7,308 nt of DNA from an uncultured Clostridia bacterium. GTDB lineage: Bacteria > Bacillota > Clostridia > HGM11514. A program made the position numbers and the translations under genes. The notes below the pieces were generated by a model that worked only from the letters and a program-made list of their open reading frames with translations, had not been told where the DNA came from and made no database searches. Location: NCBI GenBank assembly GCA_902478725.1, contig CABSMD010000130.1, positions 1-7,308 on the forward strand. Reading direction: 5' to 3'. Below are positions 1 through 6,270 of the stretch, in pieces (within the stretch, counting starts at the first letter, position 1; each line of letters starts with the position of its first letter).

Positions 1-113
1 TCGGCATTGTAACCCGCCATATTGTAACTGCTTTGGAACATGAGGGAGAAAAAATAAAGTCTGTGACACCGATAACATCCGGCAAAGGTCTGGAAATTCA
101 GATCGAATATTAG
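1..113 (+). CDS. 3' end of an unidentified gene (partial)
   Basis: The frame starting at base 3 is open from the window edge to TAG at 111-113 and encodes the last 36 residues of a protein, beginning GIVTRHIVTALEHEGE and ending GLEIQIEY. The pattern of a charged amphipathic helix followed by a beta strand ending in alternating hydrophobic residues would fit a small C-terminal alpha/beta domain, for example an ACT-like one, but I cannot name the family. The stop is 11 bases before the ybjQ remnant, whose Shine-Dalgarno (GGGGGAA, about 113-119) starts in the last base of the stop codon. The two were therefore probably transcribed together. Confidence 0.55.
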   Translation, partial: GIVTRHIVTALEHEGEKIKSVTPITSGKGLEIQIEY

Positions 114-124
114 GGGGAAACAAA

Positions 125-258
125 ATGATTATTACGACAACACCTCACATCGAGGGAAAGAAAATTATTGCGTACAAAGGCATTGTGTTTGGCGAAGTGA
201 CCAGGGCGGCAACATGTTGATGGTCACCGCAAGCAAAACAGCCGTAATTGTGGAATAA
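125..258 (+). pseudogene. ybjQ: ybjQ / UPF0145 family gene with its middle deleted
   Basis: The ATG at 125 begins a protein that reads MIITTTPHIEGKK, then IIAYKGIVFGEV, the characteristic N-terminus of the YbjQ (UPF0145) family. After GEV (codon ending at 199) this frame runs into unrelated residues and stops at TGA 218-220. In the next frame, bases 202-258 encode QGGNMLMVTASKTAVIVE and a stop, which is the characteristic family C-terminus. Family members are usually a little over 100 residues; here about 45 codons remain in two frames. The simplest reading is an internal deletion, not a multiple of three, joining the two ends near base 200. The function of the intact family is poorly known (a pentameric small protein). 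The gene has a good ribosome site upstream but cannot make a normal product. Confidence 0.85.
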
Positions 259-287
259 AACAGATTTACAGAAATGAGGAATAGGAT

Positions 288-713
288 ATGATGCGCAATC
301 CTGAGCAGACGATAGGTAACCTGATTGACAAACAGGGCGTAGCCTTTATCAGTTCGGTTGATGATAAAGGCTTTCCGAATATGAAAGCCATGCTTCCTCC
401 GCGTAAGCGTGAGGGCATCCGGGCGTTTTGGTTCACTACTAACACATCGTCAAGGCGTGTGGCGCAGTATCGCGCCAATCCAAATGCTTGCATTTATTTT
501 TATGACAAGCGGTTTTTTCGCGGTGTACAATTACTTGGCACCATGGAGGTTTTGGAGGATGCCGTTAGCAAAGAAATGATATGGCGTGACGGCGATACCA
601 TGTACTACCCCGGCGGGGTGACCGACCCGGATTACTGTGTGCTGAAGTTTACGGCACAAACCGGGCGGTATTATTCTAATTTCAGCTCAGAAGATTTTGC
701 GGTTATAGTATGA
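288..713 (+). CDS. Pyridoxamine 5'-phosphate oxidase-fold flavin-binding protein (general stress protein 26-like)
   Basis: The 141-residue product has the layout of the short PNPOx-like split-barrel proteins. An N-terminal helix leads into the strand VAFISSVDDKGFPN (about residues 18-31), followed by AFWFTTNTSSRRVAQYRANP, the usual nucleotide/flavin phosphate-binding segment, and ACIYFYDKRFFRGVQLLGTMEV, the central barrel strands. The C-terminus GRYYSNFSSEDF is typical of the group, so the gene looks complete. Family members are small cytoplasmic dimers that bind FMN, F420 or a similar cofactor; the substrate cannot be predicted. GAGGA at 276-280 sits 7 bases before the ATG at 288; a second ATG follows directly at 291 and could also be used. 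It lies between a broken ybjQ and a start-less ORF, so its operon context has been disturbed. Confidence 0.88.
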   Translation: MMRNPEQTIGNLIDKQGVAFISSVDDKGFPNMKAMLPPRKREGIRAFWFTTNTSSRRVAQYRANPNACIYFYDKRFFRGVQLLGTMEVLEDAVSKEMIWRDGDTMYYPGGVTDPDYCVLKFTAQTGRYYSNFSSEDFAVIV

Positions 714-716
714 TAA

Positions 717-953
717 TCGGATAGGAAATACCGAAGGATTATAAAGAAGTATATTCCCGGACAGTTTTATAAATATCTGACTTTGGAGCGCAAGATCTCT
801 GATATAGAGAAACAGGTACAGAGCCAGCTTTGGAATGACCTGAAGACTGAAAACACCCCGCTGAGAGCAATTGAGGAGGGTCAATTAGAAATACTTGAGG
901 ATACAGACCCCTCCCATCCTTATGGGAAACTTTTAAGAAAAAAGGAGTGTTAG
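717..953 (+). pseudogene. Start-less ORF, probable 3' remnant of an unidentified gene
   Basis: Between the PNPOx gene and the ArsC-like gene one frame stays open from 717 (after TAA at 714-716) to TAG at 951-953, 78 codons. Its later part reads like a real, charged, helical protein: YIPGQFYKYLTLERKISDIE, then a glutamine-rich helix, then LRAIEEGQLEILED and a basic end GKLLRKKEC. There is no ATG or GTG in the frame; only weak TTG, CTG or ATT codons are available, and no Shine-Dalgarno lies before them. I read it as the 3' part of a gene whose 5' end was lost, the join lying near 735-745. The family is not recognised. The last codons overlap the ribosome site of the next gene (AAAGGAG, 941-947), so the original gene was probably its operon partner. 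A non-ATG small gene remains possible. Confidence 0.5.
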
Positions 954-957
954 AATT

Positions 958-1308
958 ATGAAATTTATTTGTTATCCCAAATGCACAACCTGCCAAAAGG
1001 CACAAAAATGGCTGGAGGATCAGGGCGTCCAATATGAACTGCGTGATATTAAGCGGAACAATCCCACATACGAAGAACTGAAAGAATGGTATGCCGCAAG
1101 TGGATTGCCTATTAAAAAATTCTTTAACACCAGTGGTTTGTTATACAAATCCCTGGGCTTAAAGGACAAGCTCCCTACTATGACCGAGGAGGAATGTTTG
1201 AAGCTGCTTGCCACAGACGGTATGCTGGTAAAACGTCCGCTTTTGATCGGCGAAGGTTTTGTATTGGTAGGATTTAAGGAAGCGGATTGGGAAAACGTTA
1301 AGAGGTGA
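958..1308 (+). CDS. ArsC/Spx family thioredoxin-fold protein (arsenate reductase-like)
   Basis: The 116-residue product matches the ArsC/Spx family in length and order of motifs. The strand MKFICYPKC opens the thioredoxin-like fold and is followed by the active-site motif C9-T-T-C12. FNTSGLLYKSLGL lies at about residues 56-68, the family's NTSG segment. KRPLLIGEGFVLVGF (92-106) includes Arg93-Pro94, which in the family lies near the redox site. The CxxC pair and general sequence are closer to the uncharacterised arsenate-reductase-like proteins of Firmicutes than to Spx itself, and no ars operon genes are nearby. A true arsenate role is therefore not established; a general thiol/stress role is equally likely. 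AAAGGAG at 941-947 lies 10 bases before the ATG. The stop is followed after 4 bases by the ANT(6) start, so the two are very likely co-transcribed and translationally linked. Confidence 0.88.
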   Translation: MKFICYPKCTTCQKAQKWLEDQGVQYELRDIKRNNPTYEELKEWYAASGLPIKKFFNTSGLLYKSLGLKDKLPTMTEEECLKLLATDGMLVKRPLLIGEGFVLVGFKEADWENVKR

Positions 1309-1312
1309 GGCT

Positions 1313-2179
1313 ATGCGAACGGAACAGGAAATGATGGAGTTGATTCTCAGTGTCGCAAAAGCGGACGAGCGTATCCGTGCCGTGCTTATGAATGGATCAA
1401 GATCTAATCCCAACGTGACAAAAGATATTTATCAGGATTTTGACATTGCCTACATAGTAACGGATATTGACTTATTTATAATAGATCATAGTTGGATAGA
1501 CGTTTTCGGCAACAGACTCATGTTGCAAATGCCTGAAACTATGCGTTATCCAGATAACCCAGACGGACACTTCGGATATCTCATGTTGTTTGAAGACGGC
1601 AACAGGATAGATTTGTCATTAGTTCCGCTAAACAAGGAGAATTTAGTGCAATATGACTGCTTGACAGTGACATTGCTTGATAAGGACGGAATTGTTCCCA
1701 ATTACCCGCCGCCAACAGATAAGAGTTTTTGGCTGAAAGAGCCGGATGAACTATTTTATTATTCCTGTTGCAATAATTTTTGGTGGTGTTTGAACAATGT
1801 CGCAAAAGGCATCGCCCGGGACGAATTACCGTATGTCATGCACATGCTAAACGAGATCGTTCGCCCTGAATTGCATGATATGATTGGCTGGTATATTGGT
1901 ATACAGCATGGATTTAATCTTTCGGTGGGAAAGAATGGCAAGTATTTCAAACGATACCTTTCATCGAAGCTGTATGAACAATATAAGAAAACCTATCCCA
2001 ACAGTGATTATCAGCAGATTTGGAATGCCATCTTTGTCATGTGTGATTTGTTCCACACCCTCGCTCTCCCCGTTGCGGAGCACTTTGGATTGACATATAA
2101 GCAGTGCGAGGAAGACGGCATGAGAGAATATTTGAGCAAAGTGAAAAACGGAGGATACAACAATCATGCCGAAATTTGA
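1313..2179 (+). CDS. ant(6): Aminoglycoside 6-adenylyltransferase, ANT(6)/AadE/AadK family
   Basis: The family transfers AMP from ATP to the 6-hydroxyl of streptomycin, giving resistance. The 288-residue product is full length for the group (about 285-300). The nucleotidyltransferase core is clear: MNGSR (26-30), the acidic pair QDFDIAY (Asp42 and Asp44), and the third acidic position in DGNRIDLSL (Asp100). All metal and ATP residues I would expect are present. The rest, including YYSCCNNFWWCLNNVAKGIARDELPY split over the helical C-terminal domain, follows the ANT(6) layout. AGAGG at 1301-1305 is 7 bases before the ATG, and the start lies 4 bases after the ArsC-like stop. The 3' end overlaps the Nudix remnant by 14 bases. 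No transposase, recombinase or other resistance gene lies in the window, which suggests a resident chromosomal homologue like AadK and not a recently captured cassette. Actual resistance is inferred, not shown. Confidence 0.92.
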   Translation: MRTEQEMMELILSVAKADERIRAVLMNGSRSNPNVTKDIYQDFDIAYIVTDIDLFIIDHSWIDVFGNRLMLQMPETMRYPDNPDGHFGYLMLFEDGNRIDLSLVPLNKENLVQYDCLTVTLLDKDGIVPNYPPPTDKSFWLKEPDELFYYSCCNNFWWCLNNVAKGIARDELPYVMHMLNEIVRPELHDMIGWYIGIQHGFNLSVGKNGKYFKRYLSSKLYEQYKKTYPNSDYQQIWNAIFVMCDLFHTLALPVAEHFGLTYKQCEEDGMREYLSKVKNGGYNNHAEI

Positions 2180-2411
2180 ACTTACAACCATGGTGATGAT
2201 ACAAGACCTTACTACTCAAAAGGTTTTGGTGCAGGACAGGATCAAGAGCTGGAAAGGTCTATCCTTCCCCGGCGGTCACGTGGAACAAGGAGAAAGCTTT
2301 GTGGATTGTGCCGTGCGTGAAATCAAAAAGAAAACGGGGCTGGATGTGATGGTCATGAAAGTCAAAGCACCGTCGCAGGAGAAGGGGCGGGTTTTTGCAT
2401 ATATGTGCTAG
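2166..2411 (+). pseudogene. Truncated Nudix hydrolase gene with inactivated Nudix box
   Basis: The ATG at 2166, with GGAGGA at 2150-2155, starts an 81-residue frame. Its first 60 residues are clearly Nudix: TTMVMIQDLTTQKVLVQDR, then WKGLSFPGGHVEQGESF and AVREIKKKTGLDV, as in 8-oxo-dGTP/NTP pyrophosphatase-like proteins. The Nudix box fits G-x5-E-x7-RE, but the essential EE pair is replaced by Lys55-Lys56 (codons AAG AAA, each one G-to-A change from GAG GAA), so metal binding and catalysis should be lost. The domain normally continues for another 60-90 residues; here it breaks after about residue 70 and ends at TAG. The last residues, EKGRVFAYMC, resemble the EEGxVFW segment that normally comes much later, suggesting an internal deletion. 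It overlaps the end of ant(6), so it was once co-translated with it. Confidence 0.8.
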
Positions 2412-2506
2412 GCGAGAAAATTTTGCATATGGCCGATCATTCGTATCAAACAGTGGTATCTAAGTTGCCAAAATATATTCAACAAAAATTGGAGAAAATA
2501 AAATGA
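2381..2506 (+). pseudogene. Out-of-frame 3' tail of an unidentified gene, overlapping the next start
   Basis: Downstream of the Nudix break, a different frame is open to TGA at 2504-2506. It encodes VLGEKILHMADHSYQTVV, then SKLPKYIQQKLEKIK, a plausible helical C-terminus. The stop overlaps the ATG of the AlkZ-related gene (ATGA, 2503-2506), an arrangement typical of translationally coupled genes and unlikely by chance to follow a good C-terminus. The frame has no start of its own with a ribosome site. I infer that it is the end of a gene whose 5' part was lost, either the Nudix gene itself after an internal deletion and frameshift or a separate gene that lay between. The exact 5' boundary is uncertain; 2381 is only where the Nudix similarity fades. 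Confidence 0.4.
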
Positions 2507-3198
2507 TTCAAAATTACAGTGATTTCTGTACCGAGTTGCTTACAGCAGGCTTTTCACTTGGTGGTGGCAATGATGAAGGCATATTTGCACTTGTAAATCA
2601 TAGTTGGGACAAGCAACCGCCGGACAGTCCCATCCGTTGGCATACCGGCGATGCTGAAACCGATCCGTGGGAATGGCGGATGCGTGTGCTGGACGAGCGA
2701 AATGACATTGCTTACGGCAAGGTGTTTTTCAAGAAATCTGGCTATATCACCAAGGACTGGTATCCATACTTTTTGACGGCACGCCGCAAGGGGAAATCCT
2801 TTGATGAGCTGTATGCCGATGGAGTGCTCAGTCATTTTGCCAAAAAGATTTATGAACTGCTGGAGGATGGCGGAGCTATGCCCCTTCATGAAATCAAACA
2901 GCTTGGCGGTTTTTCAAAAGAGGATAAGAGCAAATTTGAGCGTGCGTTGCTTGAGCTGCAAATGGGGCTTTTCATTACCATGTGCGGCAGGCAGCACAAA
3001 ATATCCCAAAAAGGGCAGGAATACGGCTGGGCCTCCACTATGCTTTGCACGACGGAAACATTCTGGGGGGATGAAATCTTTTTGACAGCAGATAAAATAA
3101 AAGAACAAGAGGCTGTGGAGGCCATTACCGAGCAGATTTATAAGCTCAATCCAGATGCTCAACCGAAGAAGATAGAAAAGTTTATATATGGGAGATAA
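2503..3198 (+). CDS. AlkZ-related winged-helix protein
   Basis: The 231-residue product matches, from memory, the Firmicutes group annotated as AlkZ-related proteins, distant relatives of the AlkZ/YcaQ DNA glycosylases that unhook interstrand crosslinks. Visible blocks are LLTAGFSLGGGNDEGIFAL (13-31), RWHTGDAETDPWEWRMRVL (45-63), FFKKSGYITKDWYPYF (75-90), and a winged-helix-like segment from SHFAKKIYELLEDG (110 on) through GGFSKEDKSKFERALLELQM. It is much shorter than real AlkZ (roughly 350-400 residues) and does not show a convincing catalytic QxQ or QxD motif, so glycosylase activity is doubtful; a DNA-binding or damage-response role is inference. GGAG at 2491-2494 is 8 bases before the ATG. 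The start overlaps the stop of the remnant upstream, and the next gene follows after 12 bases. Confidence 0.75.
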   Translation: MIQNYSDFCTELLTAGFSLGGGNDEGIFALVNHSWDKQPPDSPIRWHTGDAETDPWEWRMRVLDERNDIAYGKVFFKKSGYITKDWYPYFLTARRKGKSFDELYADGVLSHFAKKIYELLEDGGAMPLHEIKQLGGFSKEDKSKFERALLELQMGLFITMCGRQHKISQKGQEYGWASTMLCTTETFWGDEIFLTADKIKEQEAVEAITEQIYKLNPDAQPKKIEKFIYGR

Positions 3199-3210
3199 AA
3201 TTAACAGCAG

Positions 3211-3888
3211 ATGACAGACTATCATTTAATCCGATCCAAGCGGAAAACGATTGCAATACATATCACTAAAGATGCGGCCGTAGAGGTGCGCGCGCCATTG
3301 AAAGTAACAAAATCTGAAATTGACCGATTTGTTGCTTCCAAACAGGAATGGATCGATACGCATTTAGCCCTGTGCAAACAATCTGTCCAAAACAAATCTG
3401 TATTTCAATTGAACTATGGTGATACGGTACTTTTACAAGGACGTGCATACTCGATTGTTGTAACGGACGGAAATCGTGCGGGGTTTGACGGCGAATCTTT
3501 TTTCATGCCGCCCGGCTTGTCTACGGATGAAATCAAGCATGCGGTTATTCAAATATATAAGATGGTTGCAAAAAATGTGTTCACACAAAAGGGGTTAGAC
3601 TACGCGAAACAGATGGACGTTACGCCTACTGCAATAAAGGTAAACGGCGCAAAAACGCGCTGGGGAAGCTGCAGCGGTAAAAACAGCTTGAATTTTTCAT
3701 GGCTGCTTGTTATGGCGGATGATGATGTAATTGATTATGTGGTCGTGCATGAGTTGGCACACATCAAGGAGCACAACCATTCAGCAAAGTTCTGGGCGGT
3801 TGTAGCAGATATACTGCCCGACTATAAGCAGCGGCAATCCAAGCTGAAGCAGCTGCAAAAACGCCTTATAAATGAAGATTGGGATTGA
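3211..3888 (+). CDS. YgjP-like (DUF45/SprT-type) zinc metallopeptidase
   Basis: The 225-residue product has the full YgjP-like metallopeptidase layout. An N-terminal beta-rich part starts LIRSKRKTIAIHI and continues VRAPLKVTKSEIDRFVASK; the conserved TRWGSCS block is at 149-155; and the zinc site HELAH lies at 180-184 followed by His190 (His180, Glu181, His184, His190, HExxH with a third ligand six residues on). FWAVVADILPDYKQRQ completes the family signature. Members are cytoplasmic, about 220-250 residues, widespread next to restriction or repair genes, and without a known substrate. There is no signal peptide. The ribosome site is poor: the nearest purine block, GGGAG at about 3190-3194, is too far from the ATG, which suggests coupling to the AlkZ-related gene 12 bases upstream. 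Confidence 0.9.
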   Translation: MTDYHLIRSKRKTIAIHITKDAAVEVRAPLKVTKSEIDRFVASKQEWIDTHLALCKQSVQNKSVFQLNYGDTVLLQGRAYSIVVTDGNRAGFDGESFFMPPGLSTDEIKHAVIQIYKMVAKNVFTQKGLDYAKQMDVTPTAIKVNGAKTRWGSCSGKNSLNFSWLLVMADDDVIDYVVVHELAHIKEHNHSAKFWAVVADILPDYKQRQSKLKQLQKRLINEDWD

Positions 3889-3918
3889 TTATTATAGAGA
3901 GTGAAGGAGAAATAAACA

Positions 3919-4887
3919 ATGCGATTATTATCCGGCGGGATTATCGCCAACTACCAATGCCCTGCCGCTTGCGGCCACTGCCTCTATGGTTGCTCTCCAA
4001 GCGCCCAGCCGGGCTACATGGACGAAGCGACTGCCATAAAACTTTGTGCTCATCTGCGCCGCTTAGGATGCAGAAGTATCCACATTGGCGGTGGCGAGCC
4101 ATTTTTGAATATAGATGGGCTGATTATACTTATCAAGGCTATTATCGACAGCGGTTTGCAGATTGATTACATAGAAACCAACGCCGCGTGGATCAGCAGT
4201 AACATTGAGCGTAACAAGCAGATTTTATCGAATGTGGTAAATGCCGGCGGGGATTGCATCATGGTTTCTGCCGATCCGTTTCACGTTGCATTTATCCCGT
4301 TTTGGAAGCCCAATACATTGATCCGGCTCTTAAAGGAAATGGGTATTTCGCATTTTGTGTGGCAAGACAGGTACCTTCCGATGCTTAGAAAACTTGATCC
4401 TCAAAAGAAATATGACGGGCAGGCATTGCAACAAGGATTAGGGAAGAATGTGATTGACAAATGCGCACTGGAATATGGCATGAGTTACAATGGACGCGCA
4501 CTTAATTTAGCCAGAAGACTTGGAAAGAAAAAAACGATTGACCAAATTTCTGGTGCAGGACCTTGCATGGAACTGGGAAACACCAGCCACTTTCATGTGG
4601 ATTTTCTGGGGCGGTATATTCCACCGGGCTGTACCGGCATGGGAATTTTGATCGAGGATGTCGGCGGAGAGCTTGATCCTGTGAAATATCCCGTTATGTC
4701 AAAACTCATGTCTGGGGGTATCACTGCTCTTTTGGGATATGCGCGAGAGTTAGGTTACTGTCCCAATCCGAATGGATATGCCTCCAAATGCGAACTTTGT
4801 TTTGATATTCGAAAATATTTGATTGGTTATGATCGCAAATTACATCCCGACTTGACGCCGGAAAGCTTTTATCAGCAGAATTTTTGA
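3919..4887 (+). CDS. Radical SAM protein
   Basis: The 322-residue product carries the radical SAM cluster motif C14-x3-C18-x2-C21 (NYQCPAACGHC), with an additional Cys25, and the GGGEP motif at 57-61 that contacts SAM. The core barrel segment extends through about residue 210. Five further cysteines in the last third (216, 238, 281, 291, 294, the last two as KCELC) could hold an auxiliary iron-sulphur cluster, though the spacing does not fit a textbook SPASM domain. The protein would use a reduced [4Fe-4S] cluster and SAM to make a deoxyadenosyl radical in the cytoplasm; the substrate is unknown. AAGGAGA at 3904-3910 is 8 bases before the ATG. It is followed after 19 bases by a cysteine-rich DUF3795 protein, which may be a partner. 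A 95-codon frame starting at 3879 overlaps this gene and is a shadow. Confidence 0.9.
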   Translation: MRLLSGGIIANYQCPAACGHCLYGCSPSAQPGYMDEATAIKLCAHLRRLGCRSIHIGGGEPFLNIDGLIILIKAIIDSGLQIDYIETNAAWISSNIERNKQILSNVVNAGGDCIMVSADPFHVAFIPFWKPNTLIRLLKEMGISHFVWQDRYLPMLRKLDPQKKYDGQALQQGLGKNVIDKCALEYGMSYNGRALNLARRLGKKKTIDQISGAGPCMELGNTSHFHVDFLGRYIPPGCTGMGILIEDVGGELDPVKYPVMSKLMSGGITALLGYARELGYCPNPNGYASKCELCFDIRKYLIGYDRKLHPDLTPESFYQQNF

Positions 4888-4906
4888 AAAACGTGGTGAG
4901 CGTAAA

Positions 4907-5470
4907 ATGGAATACAAGGAAAGACAATATCCTTCCCTTTCCACATGCGGATTAAACTGCGGTTTGTGTCCCCGTTATCATACAGCCGGAACATCTCGCT
5001 GTCCGGGCTGCGCCGGTAAAGGTTTTCTTGAAAAACACCCGACCTGCGGTATTTTATCCTGCTGCCAGCGGCACGGAATTGAGTATTGCTATTTATGTGA
5101 GGAATACCCCTGTAAAAAGTATGATGGCGCTGATCTTACCGATTCCTTTATTACCCATAAAAATCAATTGGAAAATTTTGATAAGGTGCGAAGCATCGGT
5201 TTGGAAGCCTATATTGCAGAATTAAACAACAAAATGGAGCTGTTGGAACAGCTTCTGAATAACTTTGATGACGGACGCAAAAAGAGCCTTTTCTGTACTG
5301 CAGTCAACCTGTTGAAATTAGAAGATATAAAATTTGTGATAGAGCGAATCCATGCGGAGACAAACGCGGATACTCCTATCAGAGAAAAATCTGCCATAGC
5401 ATCACGATTAATTCAGGCTGTGGCGGAACAGCGAGATGTTTCCTTGCAGCTGCGTAAGAAAACAAAATAA
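4907..5470 (+). CDS. Cysteine-rich DUF3795 domain protein
   Basis: The 187-residue product has 11 cysteines within residues 14-69: C14, C18, C21, C32, C35, C47, C52, C53, C61, C64, C69. They are arranged as CGLNCGLC, CPGC, CGILSCC and YCYLCEEYPC, the pattern of DUF3795 proteins, which are thought to bind zinc or an iron-sulphur cluster. The rest (about 75-187) is helical and charged and ends in a basic tail (LQLRKKTK). There is no signal peptide or membrane segment. The function of the family is not known. The start lies 19 bases after the radical SAM stop with a modest GGTGAG ribosome site at about 4894-4899, and the methyltransferase follows 24 bases after its stop, so all three probably share a transcript. 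Confidence 0.85.
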   Translation: MEYKERQYPSLSTCGLNCGLCPRYHTAGTSRCPGCAGKGFLEKHPTCGILSCCQRHGIEYCYLCEEYPCKKYDGADLTDSFITHKNQLENFDKVRSIGLEAYIAELNNKMELLEQLLNNFDDGRKKSLFCTAVNLLKLEDIKFVIERIHAETNADTPIREKSAIASRLIQAVAEQRDVSLQLRKKTK

Positions 5471-5494
5471 CAAATGGGTAGAAGGTAAACGAAT

Positions 5495-6229
5495 ATGAAG
5501 GAAAACAAGTATGATAATGAGCGATTTTTCAAAGAATACAGCCGCTTTCCACGCTCTGTGCATGGACTCCGTGCGGCTGGTGAATGGCATGAACTGAAAA
5601 GGATGCTGCCATCTTTCACTGGGAAACGAGTGCTGGATATAGGCTGTGGTTTTGGCTGGCATTGTATTTATGCCGCCGAGCAAGGCGCTGCTTATGTTTT
5701 GGGGATAGACATTTCAAAAAAGATGCTGGCGGTTGCCAGAGAAAAAACCACTTTTTCTAATGTGGAATACCGGCAAATGGCAATGGAGGATATCAATTTT
5801 TTACAAGATGAATTTGATGTAGTCATCAGTTCTCTTGCGTTTCATTACACGCCCGATTTTAACGATATTTGCAAGCGGATTCATAAGGCGATGAAAACCG
5901 ACGGCAGCTTTGTCTTTTCTATTGAGCACCCCATTTTTACAGCGCACGGCCCACAAGATTGGATTTATGATTCTGACGGCAATCGTGAATATTGGCCGAT
6001 TGATCGTTATTTTGAGGAAGGGAAACGCGACGCGGTATTTTTAGGCGAGCATGTAATAAAATATCATCATACGCTCACCACCTACGTAAACACACTGCTG
6101 GAAGTCGGATTCGCATTAACAGGTCTTGTTGAGCCACAGCCGGAAGAATTTCTCTTGGACACAGTTCCGGAAATGAGGGATGAATTGCGTCGGCCTATGA
6201 TGCTGTTAATATCGGCGAAAAAGATGTGA
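5495..6229 (+). CDS. Class I SAM-dependent methyltransferase
   Basis: The 244-residue product is a complete Methyltransf_11/25-type enzyme. Motif I VLDIGCGFGWH is at 46-56 (the glycine-rich SAM loop), and the acidic end of strand 2 is Asp72 in VLGIDISKKM, which would bind the ribose. MAMEDINF follows as the adenine contact region, and VVISSLAFHYTPDF is the motif IV strand. SFVFSIEHPIFTAHGPQDW is typical of a subgroup of Firmicutes small-molecule methyltransferases. It is cytoplasmic and the substrate cannot be told from sequence. The ribosome site is AGAAGG at about 5480-5485. It is the last intact gene of the plus-strand run; after it come a broken reading frame and a terminator. Confidence 0.92.
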   Translation: MKENKYDNERFFKEYSRFPRSVHGLRAAGEWHELKRMLPSFTGKRVLDIGCGFGWHCIYAAEQGAAYVLGIDISKKMLAVAREKTTFSNVEYRQMAMEDINFLQDEFDVVISSLAFHYTPDFNDICKRIHKAMKTDGSFVFSIEHPIFTAHGPQDWIYDSDGNREYWPIDRYFEEGKRDAVFLGEHVIKYHHTLTTYVNTLLEVGFALTGLVEPQPEEFLLDTVPEMRDELRRPMMLLISAKKM

Positions 6230-6270
6230 TCTCAACGTTACTCATTAAAATTTTATATTTTCTGAGTTGA

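Noticed and set aside
739..1032. Minus-strand frame of 97 codons opposite the start-less ORF and the ArsC-like gene
   Set aside because: It is antisense to a certain gene, has no ribosome site and no recognisable motif.
3879..4166. A 95-codon plus-strand frame starting inside the end of the metallopeptidase gene
   Set aside because: It overlaps the radical SAM gene in another frame, has no ribosome site, and its translation has no family character.
3211..6229. RiPP biosynthesis cluster (peptidase, radical SAM, methyltransferase)
   Set aside because: No precursor peptide, leader-binding domain or exporter is visible, and the peptidase is of a general housekeeping type.
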